A DNA stretch of 64,000 nucleotides from Rana temporaria (lineage: Eukaryota; Chordata; Amphibia; Anura; Ranidae), in the NCBI RefSeq assembly GCF_905171775.1, contig NC_053489.1, positions 151,675,142 to 151,739,141 on the forward strand, read 5' to 3'. The translations under genes and the position numbers were made by a program. Below the pieces are notes generated by a model. That model ran no database searches. It saw only the letters and a list, made by a program, of their open reading frames with translations, and was not told where the DNA came from. Positions 45,421-57,150 of the stretch are shown here, one piece after another; the first letter of the stretch is position 1, and each line of letters starts with the position of its first letter.

Positions 45421-46369
45421 GTACAGTATATAATAAAAGCACAATATTGTAGTGATTGGTACATTTTCTACCAGTCATCTTTGATTAATCAGCATAGCTG
45501 TGTTATTTTATTAGATTCAGAACTACTACCAAGACCTTCAAGTGTGTTTGTATTCAAACTGTAAACCTGTACAATAATTTGTTTCACAGCTGAAAGCTGA
45601 CAGAACAAATCCAAAACATCAATGTATACACGTTTCCACGCGAGGCGATTGGCATTGGCGATGTATCTGAAGGTGCTTTAAGTCCCTTATGCTTTTTGTA
45701 ACATTTTCAGATTCTTGGCTGTCTTCCACATGACAGTGAATCTAAGCTGGCTTTCCTCATGGGAGATCTTCATTCACACCGAAGTCAAAAACCCTTGACA
45801 AAAGGCATCCAGGGGAACTCATTGACCTTTCAGCTTTCTGTCTAACATCAGTGCAAGTATTGCTTCTTGAAAAAATCTGAAATTCAATTGTGGAGATTTT
45901 TTTGTGGCAATTTGACTAGCTCCTCATTTTACATGAGCTTTTGGGCTGTCCTTCAAAAAGACAGCACATAAAATAAAATGTTCATTTATCATTTCAAGTT
46001 TCAGAAAATGTTTTAACGAGGATTGAAAGAAGGCCCGCTGTTATACTTTCCTTGTCGATATTGAAGCACTTATTAACACACACATTTTCTGCTTTACTGT
46101 TATGATTGTGTGCTACCCACCATGGGGATGAACATACTAAGGGGGCCACTTGGCACAATAGGGAGAAGGCTAATGAATTACAACAGTGTCATTATACTCT
46201 TCCACCCAGTGAGGAGGGGTTTAAAAATGTATTACCGTAACTCCTTTCCTAAAGTAAACTGTGCTCAAGTAAGGCATGCAGAGGGCAAAGAACTAGTCAC
46301 CAGCAGGGTCGGATCTGGTGTGGTGCTGACCCCAGACTTTAGCCACCCTGCCCCCTCAGGACATCTATA
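45421..46369. other. Non-coding stretch
   Basis: No repeat structure or exon supported. Confidence 0.45.
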
Positions 46370-46700
46370 TACCATTGGGGAAATTCCCTTCACTTCCTGT
46401 TCCATAGCCAAAACAGGAAGTGAGAGAAAATTCCTGAAAATTAAGGGAATCCATAGGGGACCCGCTGGTCACCAGACCTAGTGTCCCCCATCGGAGGTTT
46501 TCCCCTCTATTACTTTTCTGAGCACAACTCAAATTCGGGATTTTCTTTTACTTTCACTTTCATATAATGGTCAATTGCACAAAGAGAGAGAGTGAATCTC
46601 CCTAATGGGGGCACAGACAGCAATGAAAACTGACAGTTTTTATAATCCCTCTCGAATTTATTCAAAACTTTAAAAAAAATTGCCTTTAAATGTACTTTAA
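46370..46700 (-). mobile_element. Relic of the 7.2 kb TTAA family
   Basis: It shares ACAGGAAGTGA, GGTCACCAGA and, in reverse, CTGTGCCCCCATTAGGGAGA with 7180-7561. It ends at TTAA 46697-46700. The other end is not found. Confidence 0.55.
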
Positions 46701-48104
46701 CACGCATCTGGATGTGACCAGCAGAGGCAGAACAAAAGGTAATGCACAGCAGTGCAGAGACAAGGTCATATGGTGCTCAGGGGGACGATGGCAAACTGCG
46801 CCCCCCCAGTGTAAAGAAAGAGTCGTGAAATTTTAAAACAACAGGACTCGGGAGCGCGCCCGCATGAATGCCCCCAGGGAGATCGGGTCTCCCTGGGGGC
46901 ACTTGAGAAGAGGAGGAACCAGGAACCCCAGAAGAGGAGGATCAGGGCCACTCTGTGCAACATCACTGCACAGAGGAGGTAAGTATAACATGTCTATTAT
47001 TTTTTTTTTTTAATTAACCTTTAGTATCACTTTAATTAACTGACGTCACTCATGGCCACTAATGTATCGGTGACCAGTGGCAGTACATTAACCCTCACCC
47101 ATGCTGCATATTACAGAAATTAAAAATAGGTAGCAATGGTAATTAATGACCCCTCAGCCTCCTCCCCTCATCTGATTCAGACAGTTAATTTATTAATCTG
47201 CAGATGGAATTTGGCACTCTTTATCTGTTTAGTGCTTACGTTTGTGCAATCATATACACACTTTGCTGGCCTGGTCCCTCCTTGGTAGGTCCTCCAGGTC
47301 GCATCTTCGGCAGCAACTCTCTATGTTCCCCCATCCCGTCTGCGGCCATGGGTGACGTTGAGTCGCCGGGACGGGACTACGAAGTGCCTCCATAGGGGAG
47401 TGAAGCACTGACAGGGAAGGGCTGGTGCAGTCTGTCTCTGTCTAGGCTTGTGCCAGGTGCAGGAGTGCACTCAGCACTTCATTACAGAGACAGGTGCAGA
47501 CGAGTACAGACACAGCTATTAGCGGCGCCAGCTAGTGTGTACTGTGAAACACACTGCTGGCACTTCACCTGCACCCCCCTCCTCCTGCAAATTGTAACGC
47601 TCATTCTGCCCCTGTCTTGTACCGACCCTGGTGCACAGTCTGGTCTATATACTCTGGTCGGTACTTGGAAGATTGGATGCATAGTTAAAGTAAATCACTG
47701 CTATGGACACTGAAATCTGTACTGATCACTGCTGGAGGCACTGAGATCTTTACTTGATGCTGCTGTAGAGACAGGACTTTGCTTCCTCAATAAATGCAAA
47801 GCGTTCTCTCCTTGAATTAGGTAAAGAGGCAGTTGTTGACATCATGATATCCACCTAATCTAATGGTCAATAGTGAATGCAAATTGTTCTCTGAATGGTG
47901 CCTGTGCTGAGCGAGCAGCTTCCTGTGTTCACTAAGCAGCAGGATGGCCGCTTGGCATAGGTCCTAAAAACTAGTAGTGATGGCTGTAGTAGTAGTGATG
48001 CCTACTGCAGTAATTTCCAGCTTCTAGGGGATCTTCCAGGTATGGCACACCCATAATTACATTGGTCCAACAGGTAGAATAGCCATATCCAAACTTCAGA
48101 TTTA
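46701..48104. other. Non-coding stretch
   Basis: A possible TTAA-element right end at 47010-47038 (TTAACCTTTAGTATCACTTTAATTAA). Some GC-rich sequence at 46790-46930 and 47270-47400 with no recognised coding content. Confidence 0.4.
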
Positions 48105-48108
48105 GAGA

Positions 48109-50133
48109 TGTAGCACCCTCTAGTGTGTGCTACTAGCATAAGAGTGGACAAACTTTATCCTGACTTATCCTATGATTAATCCTGTGAGTCTGTAATTGGT
48201 ACAGGATTATTAGAGTTCAGGGCAGCATGACTCATACAAAAAATCCTCTGGTGCATCCCCCTGGTTCTAGAATGTTGGGAGACTTTTCTAGAAACTAGAG
48301 GGTGGGGCTAGGAGGGGCTGTTCTTCAAATTTAGGGACCAATCTCCAGGAGGTGGGCCTGTCAGGGGATTAAGTGAGCCCTTAAATAGACATGAGTCATG
48401 CTGGGTAGGGGGTCGGTGGAAGTAGGAGATGCAGTGCTGAGGGGACCTTTGAGGGTCCCCTGGGCAGGGAGGGGTTTTACCTCAGGCTGTGGCTCAGGTG
48501 GCTGGCCTGGAAGGATCCTACTACAGAAGAAGTTGGAAGGAGGCTTTCCTGATAGTCAGCGAGAGCAAGGAAAGGAGAAATCTCCAGAGAGTCAGTTGGG
48601 TAGACTGGAAAAGAGGCAGCCAGATGGGCTAGAATTTCCTGCAGAGGTAAAGCTGGGATGCTTCCATCTTGTTGGATGAGGATATCACCTTCAGCTGTTA
48701 ATCAGACTGGATCACACCACACAGGAAGGATCACACAGAAAGGAAAACAGGCAGAATCCACTCAGCCTTACCAGGCACTTGATCTGGGAATAGTAGGCTC
48801 AGCAAAAAAGGGACAATCGAGTCTTCATGGTGAAGTATGTCAAAAATCGGAGGTTTATTTAAAATAACACAGTCAAGTGTCACAACAACCAAAAAATAAA
48901 AAAAAATTAAAAAAAATTCACAGCAGGTGTCCACAGCAAAATACAGTAATATAAAAGGCACAACGATAAAAAAGAGTTCCTTTGCAGATCAGCCAAGGAT
49001 CAAACCTAAAGCTGAATAATATGAGCGTGATGGCGTTAGGAAATGGTGCTCCACCCGACTCGTTTCCCCAAAACTGGCTTCAACTGGGAACGGAGGCTGA
49101 TGAACAGCTGAAGGTGATATCCTCATCCAACAAGACGGAAGCATCCCTCCTTGATCGAGGTGGTCGTTTATCGTGGCCGGCAGGCTGATGCACAAGCTCT
49201 AGAGATCTCTATAACCTGAGGTCCTCTCAGTCCGGTAAGCGGCAGTAATATTACACTCTTTTGGCTGAAAATAAGACCAAGGCTCCTTCCAGATACTCCA
49301 TTAAATATTGCAGTAGCTATTGGATTAAATCCTAGAAGTGTCCTATTTTTATGCTTTGGGACTTTGTTCTTTTTTCACACAATGAAAATTTAGCACATAA
49401 TTTACTTTGAATACATTTGCCTCTTGTTGTTATTCACTGTTTGTTTGCATATATTTGTATATACACGATCATTACTGATTTGACTATTTCACATAGGGAT
49501 TTCTATAATGACACTTTATAGAAATTTTGGTTGCGCGCTTGTTTATAATTTATTATATCTATTTATATGTTTCTTTGGGCCTTAAGTATTTAGGCTTTCA
49601 TGAGCAGCAGCACCATTTTTTGTTTGATCATTTTTTCACAATCAATTGTTTGATTTTTCACATTCACTTTTTATTAGGTCAAGCGCAGAGTTCTTTTCTC
49701 CTTTTTGATAGAGGTAAAGCTGGGACCAGTGTCTACAAGGAAGTTGGAGGTACCCCAGGATGCAGTTCACAACACATTTGATACTTTTCTCAAGCGGCTG
49801 AGAGCTCCTTCCCTGTAAGGGGCTGTTGCCAAGCTAACAAGAGACAGTTTGTTTCCAAAAAGAGCTAACCAGGCGGAGCTGTACAAAAGATCAAGTCAAG
49901 TGGTGCAGGAGAATAAAGAGGATATATGGATTAGGTGGTTTTGTCACTTTCAAGTTGGGCATTCCAATAAGTCATATCCCCATCCAATTTGTTATCCCCT
50001 CAATAAAGCAAAAAACAAAAACAAAGCTCAAGGTCTGTTTTTTGTGTCTGGATGCAAGTTAAAGATGCTATGTGTCTGGCTGTGCAGCTGTGGGGAACCC
50101 TCTCACTTGCAGCCCTATGGGGGTAGTGCTACA
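48109..50133 (+). mobile_element. Solo LTR copy 3, split by a 1.05 kb insertion
   Basis: It starts TGTAGCACC, ends GGGTAGTGCTACA, and is flanked by a perfect 4-bp duplication GAGA (48105-48108 and 50134-50137). Without the insert it is about 958 bp. A TTAAATAG box at 48381 and AATAAA at 50002-50007 (131 bp before the end) keep the same layout as the other two copies. The interior is substantially diverged from them. Confidence 0.7.
48659..49709 (-). mobile_element. Retroelement-like insertion with 16-bp duplication
   Basis: AGAGGTAAAGCTGGGA occurs exactly at 48643-48658 and 49710-49725 on either side. The first 41 bp (48659-48699) recur inverted at 49103-49143 with one mismatch. The minus strand holds a GGGGAAACGAGTCGGGTGG box followed about 200 bp later by AATAAA. 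A long, perfect duplication implies target-primed reverse transcription. No ORF is present. LINE 5' inversion or a Penelope-like element are the alternatives I consider. Confidence 0.75.
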
Positions 50134-50137
50134 GAGA

Positions 50138-50249
50138 CTCCCTTCTCTCATTTTTTATAAACTGCTAGATGCATCTGTTTTTCATGAACCATTGTTTTAA
50201 AGGAGATCTATCCAAGTAGGGGTAAATAAATTACCCAACAGTAAGTATT
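50138..50249. other. Spacer
   Basis: Nothing supported. Confidence 0.4.
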
Positions 50250-51287
50250 TTAACCACTTCATGCCTATAGCAGAATGACAGCCGGGTGATGGTTTTGTTA
50301 TCTTGACTGGGCGTCATATGACGTGCAGCAGGATAAGCCGCGATTGCGTGGCGATCGGTGGTGCTGCGTGTCACTCTGACACACTGCATCTCCGATCGTA
50401 GTAAGGCTCCTTACAAAGTGATCAGCTGTGACCAATCACAGCTGATCACAGCGTGAACCAGTAAGTGCCGGTAGACGGCTTTCCACGGTTCAGGCTGACA
50501 GGGAGAACTGATTGGCACCTCTCCCTGTCAGAGTGGGGTCTGCTCTGATAATCAACACATTGATTATCAGGACAGCCCCCATCAGATGTGCCACAACAAT
50601 TCCAATCAGTGCCCATCAGCTGCCGGTCAGTGCCCCATCAGGAACGTCTCTCAGTGCCCATCAAAGTGTTGATCAGTACCCATAACAGTGCCAATCAGTG
50701 CCCTCCACAGTGCCAATCAGTGCCCATCAGTAACACATGTCAGTACCTCATCAGTGCTGCCCATCACTGCCATCTATTAGTGCCACCTGTTATTGTGCCC
50801 ATCAGTGGTGCCTATTTGTGTCCATCAGTGCTGCATATCAGTGCCACCTATCTGTGCCCATCAGTGCCGCCTATCAGTGCTGCCCATCAGTGCCCATCAA
50901 TTCTACATATCAATGTCTCCTCATCAGTGCCCATCAGTGCCACCTTATCAGTGCCAACTCATCAGTGCCCATGAGTGCCCATCATTGCCCCGTCATCAGT
51001 GCCCGTCAGTGAAGGAGAAAACAACATTTTATAACAGAAACCAAAAAAAAAATGTATTCCAAACTTTTGGTCTTTTTAAGTTTGTTTAGCAAAAAATAAA
51101 AACCCCAGTGGTGATCAAATACCACCAAAAGAAAGCTCTACTGTATTTGTGGGAAGAAAATGAAAAACATTTCGTTTGGGTACAGTGTTACATGACTGCA
51201 CACTTGTCATTCAAAGTGCGACAGCGCTGACAGCTGAAAATTGTCCTGGGAAGAAAGGGGAGAAGTGCCTGGTATTGAAGTGGTTAA
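50250..51287 (+). mobile_element. TTAACCACTT element containing a satellite
   Basis: TTAA is at 50250-50253 and 51284-51287. The ends are TTAACCACTTCATGCC and, inverted, TTAACCACTTCAATACC. The right side carries the family words AGTGGTGATCAAATACCACC and AAAGAAAGCTCTA in reverse relative to 44296. The middle is the short repeat listed next. Confidence 0.85.
50583..51010 (+). repeat. CATCAGTGCC-type minisatellite
   Basis: About 40 imperfect units of roughly 10-11 bp (CCCATCAGTG, CCTATCAGTG and variants), expanded inside the TTAACCACTT element. Confidence 0.93.
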
Positions 51288-52534
51288 AAATCACATACAT
51301 TTAACATAAAAGAAAAACAGTAAATGTGCTAATCAAATATGATGATGGGCTAAAACTGCCTCATTAAACCGTTTCAGGCAGTAAAAAAAAGCTTGGCTGA
51401 ATCAGACAAACTTTTGCCAACAGTTATCCCTGAATACATAGTTGAATAGCCTATGTACAGTATAAGCTGGAATACTGTGCACCATGTGGTATCACATTGA
51501 TTAAAAATCTGCTGTTTCAATGTAAAAAGTTAGTGGATGTGATTCTTTGGCACTAATGTACTGGCTTTTAGAACTACCTGCCAGGAGAAAGTTATTCCTA
51601 TCTGTTTTGTTTTTAAACAAGCCTGCGATTTTCTGATCACCCTGAAGCTGTACTTTCACATCCCAAAAATCAGCTCTACATTTAAGTGCATACTGTTTAC
51701 ATTGCCAAGGAGTGCAATGTTAGACAGGAAGTGATGTTGGCAGGAAATAAGGGTACTCAAGTAGAGCCTGGAGTCCTGTTTGTTATGAAAATTGTGATCT
51801 ATAACATAAGATACGTTTTAGTGTATTCCCATTGCATACAGGCCATTGTCAATGCTCATTTGCTAGAAATATTTAGTAACCTTTAGATGTGTGAGTACAG
51901 TATTCTTGTTTAGTAAAGTACATTAATATACAACAGGGGTTTCTGCTTTGCTGCAAAGTATTTAGAAAGTAGGTTACTAAAAAAGCAAACCTACTGCGGC
52001 TTTGCCATGCAATCAGACCACTGCAGGCAAAGTTGAAGATTTAAATGAGTGGCGTTCAGCCCTTATGAACAAATCTAATGGTGCCCTAACAAAGGCCCAA
52101 GCCTGTAAGTATGAGGTAGGACATATGATCTCCAGGAAACAAACGTGGACAGGTTTACTTAAGGGGGGGTGCCTAGAGAGGAAATAAATATGATTTCTAT
52201 GGCAGCTTTCCTTAGGACGTGGTAGAAAATTAACGAGCAGCTCTTTTCTTTCAGTGCACAGAGGCTGCGCAGCTGTCGGTTAATTACCAGACACTCTTTG
52301 TTTTCACACTGACTCACTTGGTTACCATTACCTGCCTCATTAGTCCAGCCTACAGCCAGCCCCTTTTGGCTATTTAAATAGCTTTGATAATTTCCTCCTT
52401 TCTCTTGCGTGGTCTATGGTCTCCAGTGTGTTCCTGCCTGTGTTCCTATGTATGACTTGGCATGGTTCTCTTCCGATACCTGTTCCGGTTTTTGCTCCTT
52501 ACTATGCTGACTTCTGGTTTCCTGACTCTGGCCC
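51288..52534. other. Non-coding; diverged relative of the 52.5 kb duplication unit
   Basis: 51650-51960 shares ACAGGAAGTGAT, TTGGCAGG, CATTGTCAATGCTCAT and CAGGGGTTTCTGCT, in order, with about 52960-53460. An older copy of the same repeat lies just upstream. 52360-52520 has a GGCTATTTAAATAGC palindrome (TATA-like) and CCTG-rich sequence reminiscent of an LTR, unproven. Confidence 0.5.
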
Positions 52535-53910
52535 ATCCAATTACCACTGTGCTGTATACTCTGCTATTTGTTTTGCTGTATGGGCTGATTTTTATATGGA
52601 TCAATAAATGTGATTTCATTGCAATGCGGCCATCCAGACTTTTATTCACCATATACTCGTCTGATTACCTGCTGTGGCATCCAAACCCTGGCTTTAGTTT
52701 TTTACTACGTTCCTGAACTGTTATTTTTTGCTATTTTATTAAATGTCTGATTTTAACAGAATTTTCTGTCTCTGCCTGTTTTATGGTTCCTTACAGTTTC
52801 CAATGTTTCAATGTGTTGTTATGGCTATATCAGTGATTTGTTTATAGCATAAATACAGTATATGAAATAATACATTTAAGCTACCATCTTGAATTCAAAA
52901 TCTGAGCTTTCATTTTTGAAATGCTAAATAACTTATTTAACTGGTTCATAAAGGCTGCTAGTTAAACAGGAAGTGATCTTGGCAGGTAAGATATGAGATA
53001 ACACAGCCATGTGCCAAAGAAATAATTTGAGGAGAGTCTGGAAGAAGATATGGGTAGAAGAAGGAGGGCTCCGAAACCAAAAGAAGGACTAAGAAGGAAG
53101 GTCTGTGCCAGAGGAGTCTTCACAAGAACAAAAAAGGAACTTTACTTGGGGTTGACGCTAAATCTACTCTATAAGAGCACCCTGTTTCCTTCAATCATTT
53201 GAGTAAAACCTAGAGCCCCGTTTGTTTAAAAAATGGTGTACTATAACCCAAGTTAGGCAACAATTTAGTGTATTTCCATTGCATATAGACCATTGTCAAT
53301 GCTCATAGGTTGGGTAGCATGTGTATGCGTGTTGTATGAATATCTGTAATGCTTTGTATGTCTTGTATTCTTTTCCTACAATTGTAAGTAGTTTGTATGT
53401 ATAGCGTTCTTATTTAGTAAAGCACTGTATATACTACAGGGGTTTCTGCTATTCTGCTACCTTGCTTTATTGCAAATCTAATCTAAAAGACACAAGAGAG
53501 CAAAACTGGTATTTTTGAACCAATTAAAAAGAGATAACAATAATTTTAGTACTCACTACATTTTGTAACAACCTGCAGTGCTGTTCAAGGTACTCTGCTG
53601 GTAAAAAAAAAAAGCAGTACCCAGGGGTTGACACAGTGACACCTTCTGTGTCAATCTTGAAGAGATCCTGTGTCCTGACCCCAAGGCAGGATTAACTGCC
53701 CAAGTTGATGGTTAGTTGACTCGGCTCTGGAATCTATCTGAGGCCCCATACACACGAGAGGATTTATCCGCGGATACGGTCCAGCGGACCGTATCCGCGG
53801 ATAAATCCTCTTGAGGATTTCAGCAGATTTCTATGCGATGGCGTGTACACACCATCGCATTGAAATCCGCGCCGAAATCCTCTGGCGATGACGTGTCATA
53901 TAAGGAATTC
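52535..53910 (+). repeat. Recent tandem duplication, unit 1
   Basis: 1376 bp, repeated immediately as 53911-55287. I count about seven substitutions and a one-base A-run difference. The unit ends inside a family A-type MITE (at GGAATTC), so that MITE is truncated in this copy. Confidence 0.97.
53742..53910. mobile_element. Truncated MITE produced by the tandem duplication
   Basis: The first 169 bp of the element at 55119, cut exactly at the duplication junction. Confidence 0.93.
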
Positions 53911-55287
53911 ATCCAATTACCACTGTGCTGTATAATCTGCTATCTGTTTTGCTGTATGGGCTGATTTTGATATGGATCAATAAATGTGATTTCATTGCAA
54001 TACAGCCATCCAGACTTTTATTCACCATATACTCGTCTGATTACCTGCTGTGGCATCCAAACCCTGGCTTTAGTTTTTTACTACGTTCCTGAACTGTTAT
54101 TTTTTGCTATTTTATTAAATGTCTGATTTTAACAGAATTTTCTGTCTCTGCCTGTTTTATGGTTCCTTACAGTTTCCAATGTTTCAATGTGTTGTTATGG
54201 CTATATCAGTGATTTGTTTATAGCATAAATACAGTATATGAAACAATACATTTAAGCTACCATCTTGAATTCAAAATCTGAGCTTTCATTTTTGAAATGC
54301 TAAATAACTTATTTAACTGGTTCATAAAGGCTGCTAGTTAAACAGGAAGTGATCTTGGCAGGTAAGATATGAGATAACACAGCCATGTGCCAAAGAAATA
54401 ATTTGAGGAGAGTCTGGAAGAAGATATGGGTAGAAGAAGGAGGGCTCCGAAACCAAAAGAAGGACTAAGAAGGAAGGTCTGTGCCAGAGGAGTCTTCACA
54501 AGAACAAAAAAGGAACTTTACTTGGGGTTGACGCTAAATCTACTCTATAAGAGCACCCTGTTTCCTTCAATCATTTGAGTAAAACCTAGAGCCCCGTTTG
54601 TTTAAAAAATGGTGTACTATAACCCAAGTTAGGCAACAATTTCGTGTATTTCCATTGCATATAGACCATTGTCAATGCTCATAGGTTGGGTAGCATGTGT
54701 ATGCGTGTTGTATGAATATCTGTAATGCTTTGTATGTCTTGTATTCTTTTCCTACAATTGTAAGTAGTTTGTATGTATAGCGTTCTTATTTAGTAAAGCA
54801 CTGTATATACTACAGGGGTTTCTGCTATTCTGCTACCTTGCTTTATTGCAAATCTAATCTAAAAGACACAAGAGAGCAAAACTGGTATTTTTGAACCAAT
54901 TAAAAAGAGATAACAATAATTTTAGTACTCACTACATTTTGTAACAACCTGCAGTGCTGTTCAAGGTACTCTGCTGGTAAAAAAAAAAAAGCAGTACCCA
55001 GGGGTTGACACAGTGACACCTTCTGTGTCAATCTTGAAGAGATCCTGTGTCCTGACCCCAAGGCAGGATTAACTGCCCAAGTTGATGGTTAGTTGACTCG
55101 GCTCTGGAATCTATCTGAGGCCCCATACACACGAGAGGATTTATCCGCGGATACGGTCCAGCGGACCGTATCCGCGGATAAATCCTCTTGAGGATTTCAG
55201 CAGATTTCTATGCGATGGCGTGTACACACCATCGCATTGAAATCCGCGCCGAAATCCTCTGGCGATGACGTGTCATATAAGGAATTC
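53911..55287 (+). repeat. Recent tandem duplication, unit 2
   Basis: Second copy, 1377 bp, continuing into the complete MITE. Confidence 0.97.
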
Positions 55288-55564
55288 CACGCATGCGTCA
55301 AATCATTACGACGCGTGCGGGGAATCCCTTTGGACGGATGGATCCGGTGAGTCTGTACAGACGAGCGGATCCATCCTTTGGGATGGACTTCAGCAGATGG
55401 ATTTGTTGAGCATGTCCGCAAATATTCATCTGCTGGAAATCCATCCCAGGGGAGATTTATCCGCGGATAAATATCCGCCGGAGTGTACACACCATAGAAT
55501 CTATCCGCTGAAACCCATTCGATGGGATTTATCTGCGGATAGATTCTATGGTGTGTATGGGGCC
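55119..55564. mobile_element. Family A-type MITE with GGATTTATCCGCGG arms
   Basis: The ends GGCCCCATACACAC and, inverted, GGCCCCATACACACC match. Flanks are TGA and TAA, probably a decayed TAA duplication. The left arm is a perfect 20-bp-stem palindrome (GAGGATTTATCCGCGGATAC and its complement at about 55134-55187). It keeps CGCATGCGTC-like core sequence. Confidence 0.85.
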
Positions 55565-55611
55565 TAAGGGTTGGGATCTGAGTTCTGCATATTCCTGGGT
55601 GGGATTAATCA

Positions 55612-56200
55612 GAATGGGAAATGGGTGTTTTTCCAGAAATTGGAATGGGGGAATGGATTTTATCATAATAGGGAATGGAGGGGTTATCAGAATGGGGAAT
55701 GGAGGCCTTATCTGAATAGAGAATGAAAGCTTTATCAGGATAGGGTATGGGAGTTTATCAGAATGGGGAATGGGGGATTTATCAAATTTGGAAATGAGTG
55801 GGATTAGGAGTGGTCATTTTTATCAGAATAGGGAATGAGGGCTTTATCAGGATGGGGAATGGAGGGGGGGTTATCAGAATGGTAAATGGGGGGACTTATC
55901 AGAATGGGGAATGGAGGGAATATCAGAATTCGGAATGTGGGGGGTATCAGAATGATAAATGGGGGAGGTTATTAGAAAGGGGAAAGGGAATTATCGGAAT
56001 GGGGAATGGGGGGGTATTAAAAATGGGGTTTTATCAGAATGGGGAATGAAGGCCTTATCAGACTGTGGAATAAAGGCTTTTTTTCAGAAAAGGGAATGGG
56101 AAGTTTATCAGAATGGGGAATGGGGTTTTATCAGAATAGGAAATGGAGGCCTTATCAGAATGGGAAATGGAGGCCTTATCAGAAAGGGGGATAGAGGTGA
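55612..56200 (+). repeat. Minisatellite, unit about 20-25 bp
   Basis: Around 25 imperfect units of TTATCAGAATGGGGAATGGA(GGCC). Unit length and spacing vary. Confidence 0.93.
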
Positions 56201-56419
56201 TGCATCACAAGTCTGAGAAAGAAGCACCCATGCTCTAAACGCGCACCTGTTAGTCTCCCTTCCCCACGTCCACTGACAGAGGAGGAACCGCTACACAGAT
56301 TTGGAGCCCTGGAATCCACTAGAGCGGCCAAGTGACCAGCGGCATTCGCACTTGACAGCAATCTGGATTGGGATGAAATAGACAGACCCTATATGTGCTA
56401 TGCCACGTAAGACAGACTT
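56201..56419. other. Spacer
   Basis: Nothing supported. Confidence 0.4.
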
Positions 56420-56422
56420 TTA

Positions 56423-56751
56423 TGCCTCGTACACACGATCAGTCCATCCGATGAGAATGGACCGATGGACCGTTTTCATTGGTTAACCGATGAAGCTGAC
56501 TGATGGTCCGTCGCGCCTACACACCATCGGTTAAAAAAACGATCGTGTCAGAACGCGGTGACATAAAACACAATGACGTGCTGAAAAAAAAGTTCAATGC
56601 CTCCAAGCATGCGTCGACTTCATTCTGTGCATGCGTGGATTTTTAACCGATGGTTAAATAACCTATGGGGCCCACACACGATCGGTCTTGACCGATGAAA
56701 ATGGTCCATCAGACCGTTGTCCTCTGTTTAACCTATCGTGTGTACGAGGCC
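56423..56751. mobile_element. Family A MITE, TTA duplication
   Basis: A 329-bp element with TTA at 56420-56422 and 56752-56754. The ends are TGCCTCGTACACACGAT and ATCGTGTGTACGAGGCC. The core is reversed (GCATGCGTCGACTTCATTCT at 56609-56628). Confidence 0.92.
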
Positions 56752-56754
56752 TTA

Positions 56755-57150
56755 TGCCGTGTACAGATGGTCGTTTTTTGTGATGAAAAAAAACGACGTT
56801 TTAAAAAACGTCATTTAAAATGATCATGTGTGGGCAAAACGTTGTTTTATGTCTTCAAAAAAACGACCAAAAAAAATTTCGAACATGCTCAAATTTTTTG
56901 TGTCGTTTTTCAAACGTCGTTTTTGTTTCACAGAAATTGACCGTGTGTAGCAAAAAACGACGTATAAAACGACGTTTTTAAACCCGCGTATGCCCAGAAG
57001 TTAGTTATGAAGTGAGCTTTAATGGAAAAAAGTGGTGAAAAAACGATGGTGTGTAGGCAACATCGTTTTTGAAAATGATGTTTCAAAAACGTCGTTTTAT
57101 TTCATGATCTAAAACGTAGTTTTTTTTCATCACAAAAAACTACCGTCCAC
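56755..57150. mobile_element. Family A-like MITE with ACGACGTTTT arms, abutting
   Basis: It begins TGCCGTGTACAGATGGTCGT right after the TTA that ends the previous element. Arms rich in AAAACGACGTTTT pair along its length, and TTTTTTTCATCACAAAAAAC closes it, but the final GTACACGGCATAA is missing, so the right end is truncated. Confidence 0.75.

Noticed and set aside
45210..45478. Tyr/Ile-rich frames on both strands
   Set aside because: Pure (TA)n translation.
47204..47395. Possible signal-peptide exon
   Set aside because: Hydrophobic start only; no splice context or recognisable homology.
52360..52800. LTR retrotransposon end
   Set aside because: TATA-like and AATAAA words are present, but no TG...CA boundary or flanking duplication could be found, and the tandem duplication obscures the region.
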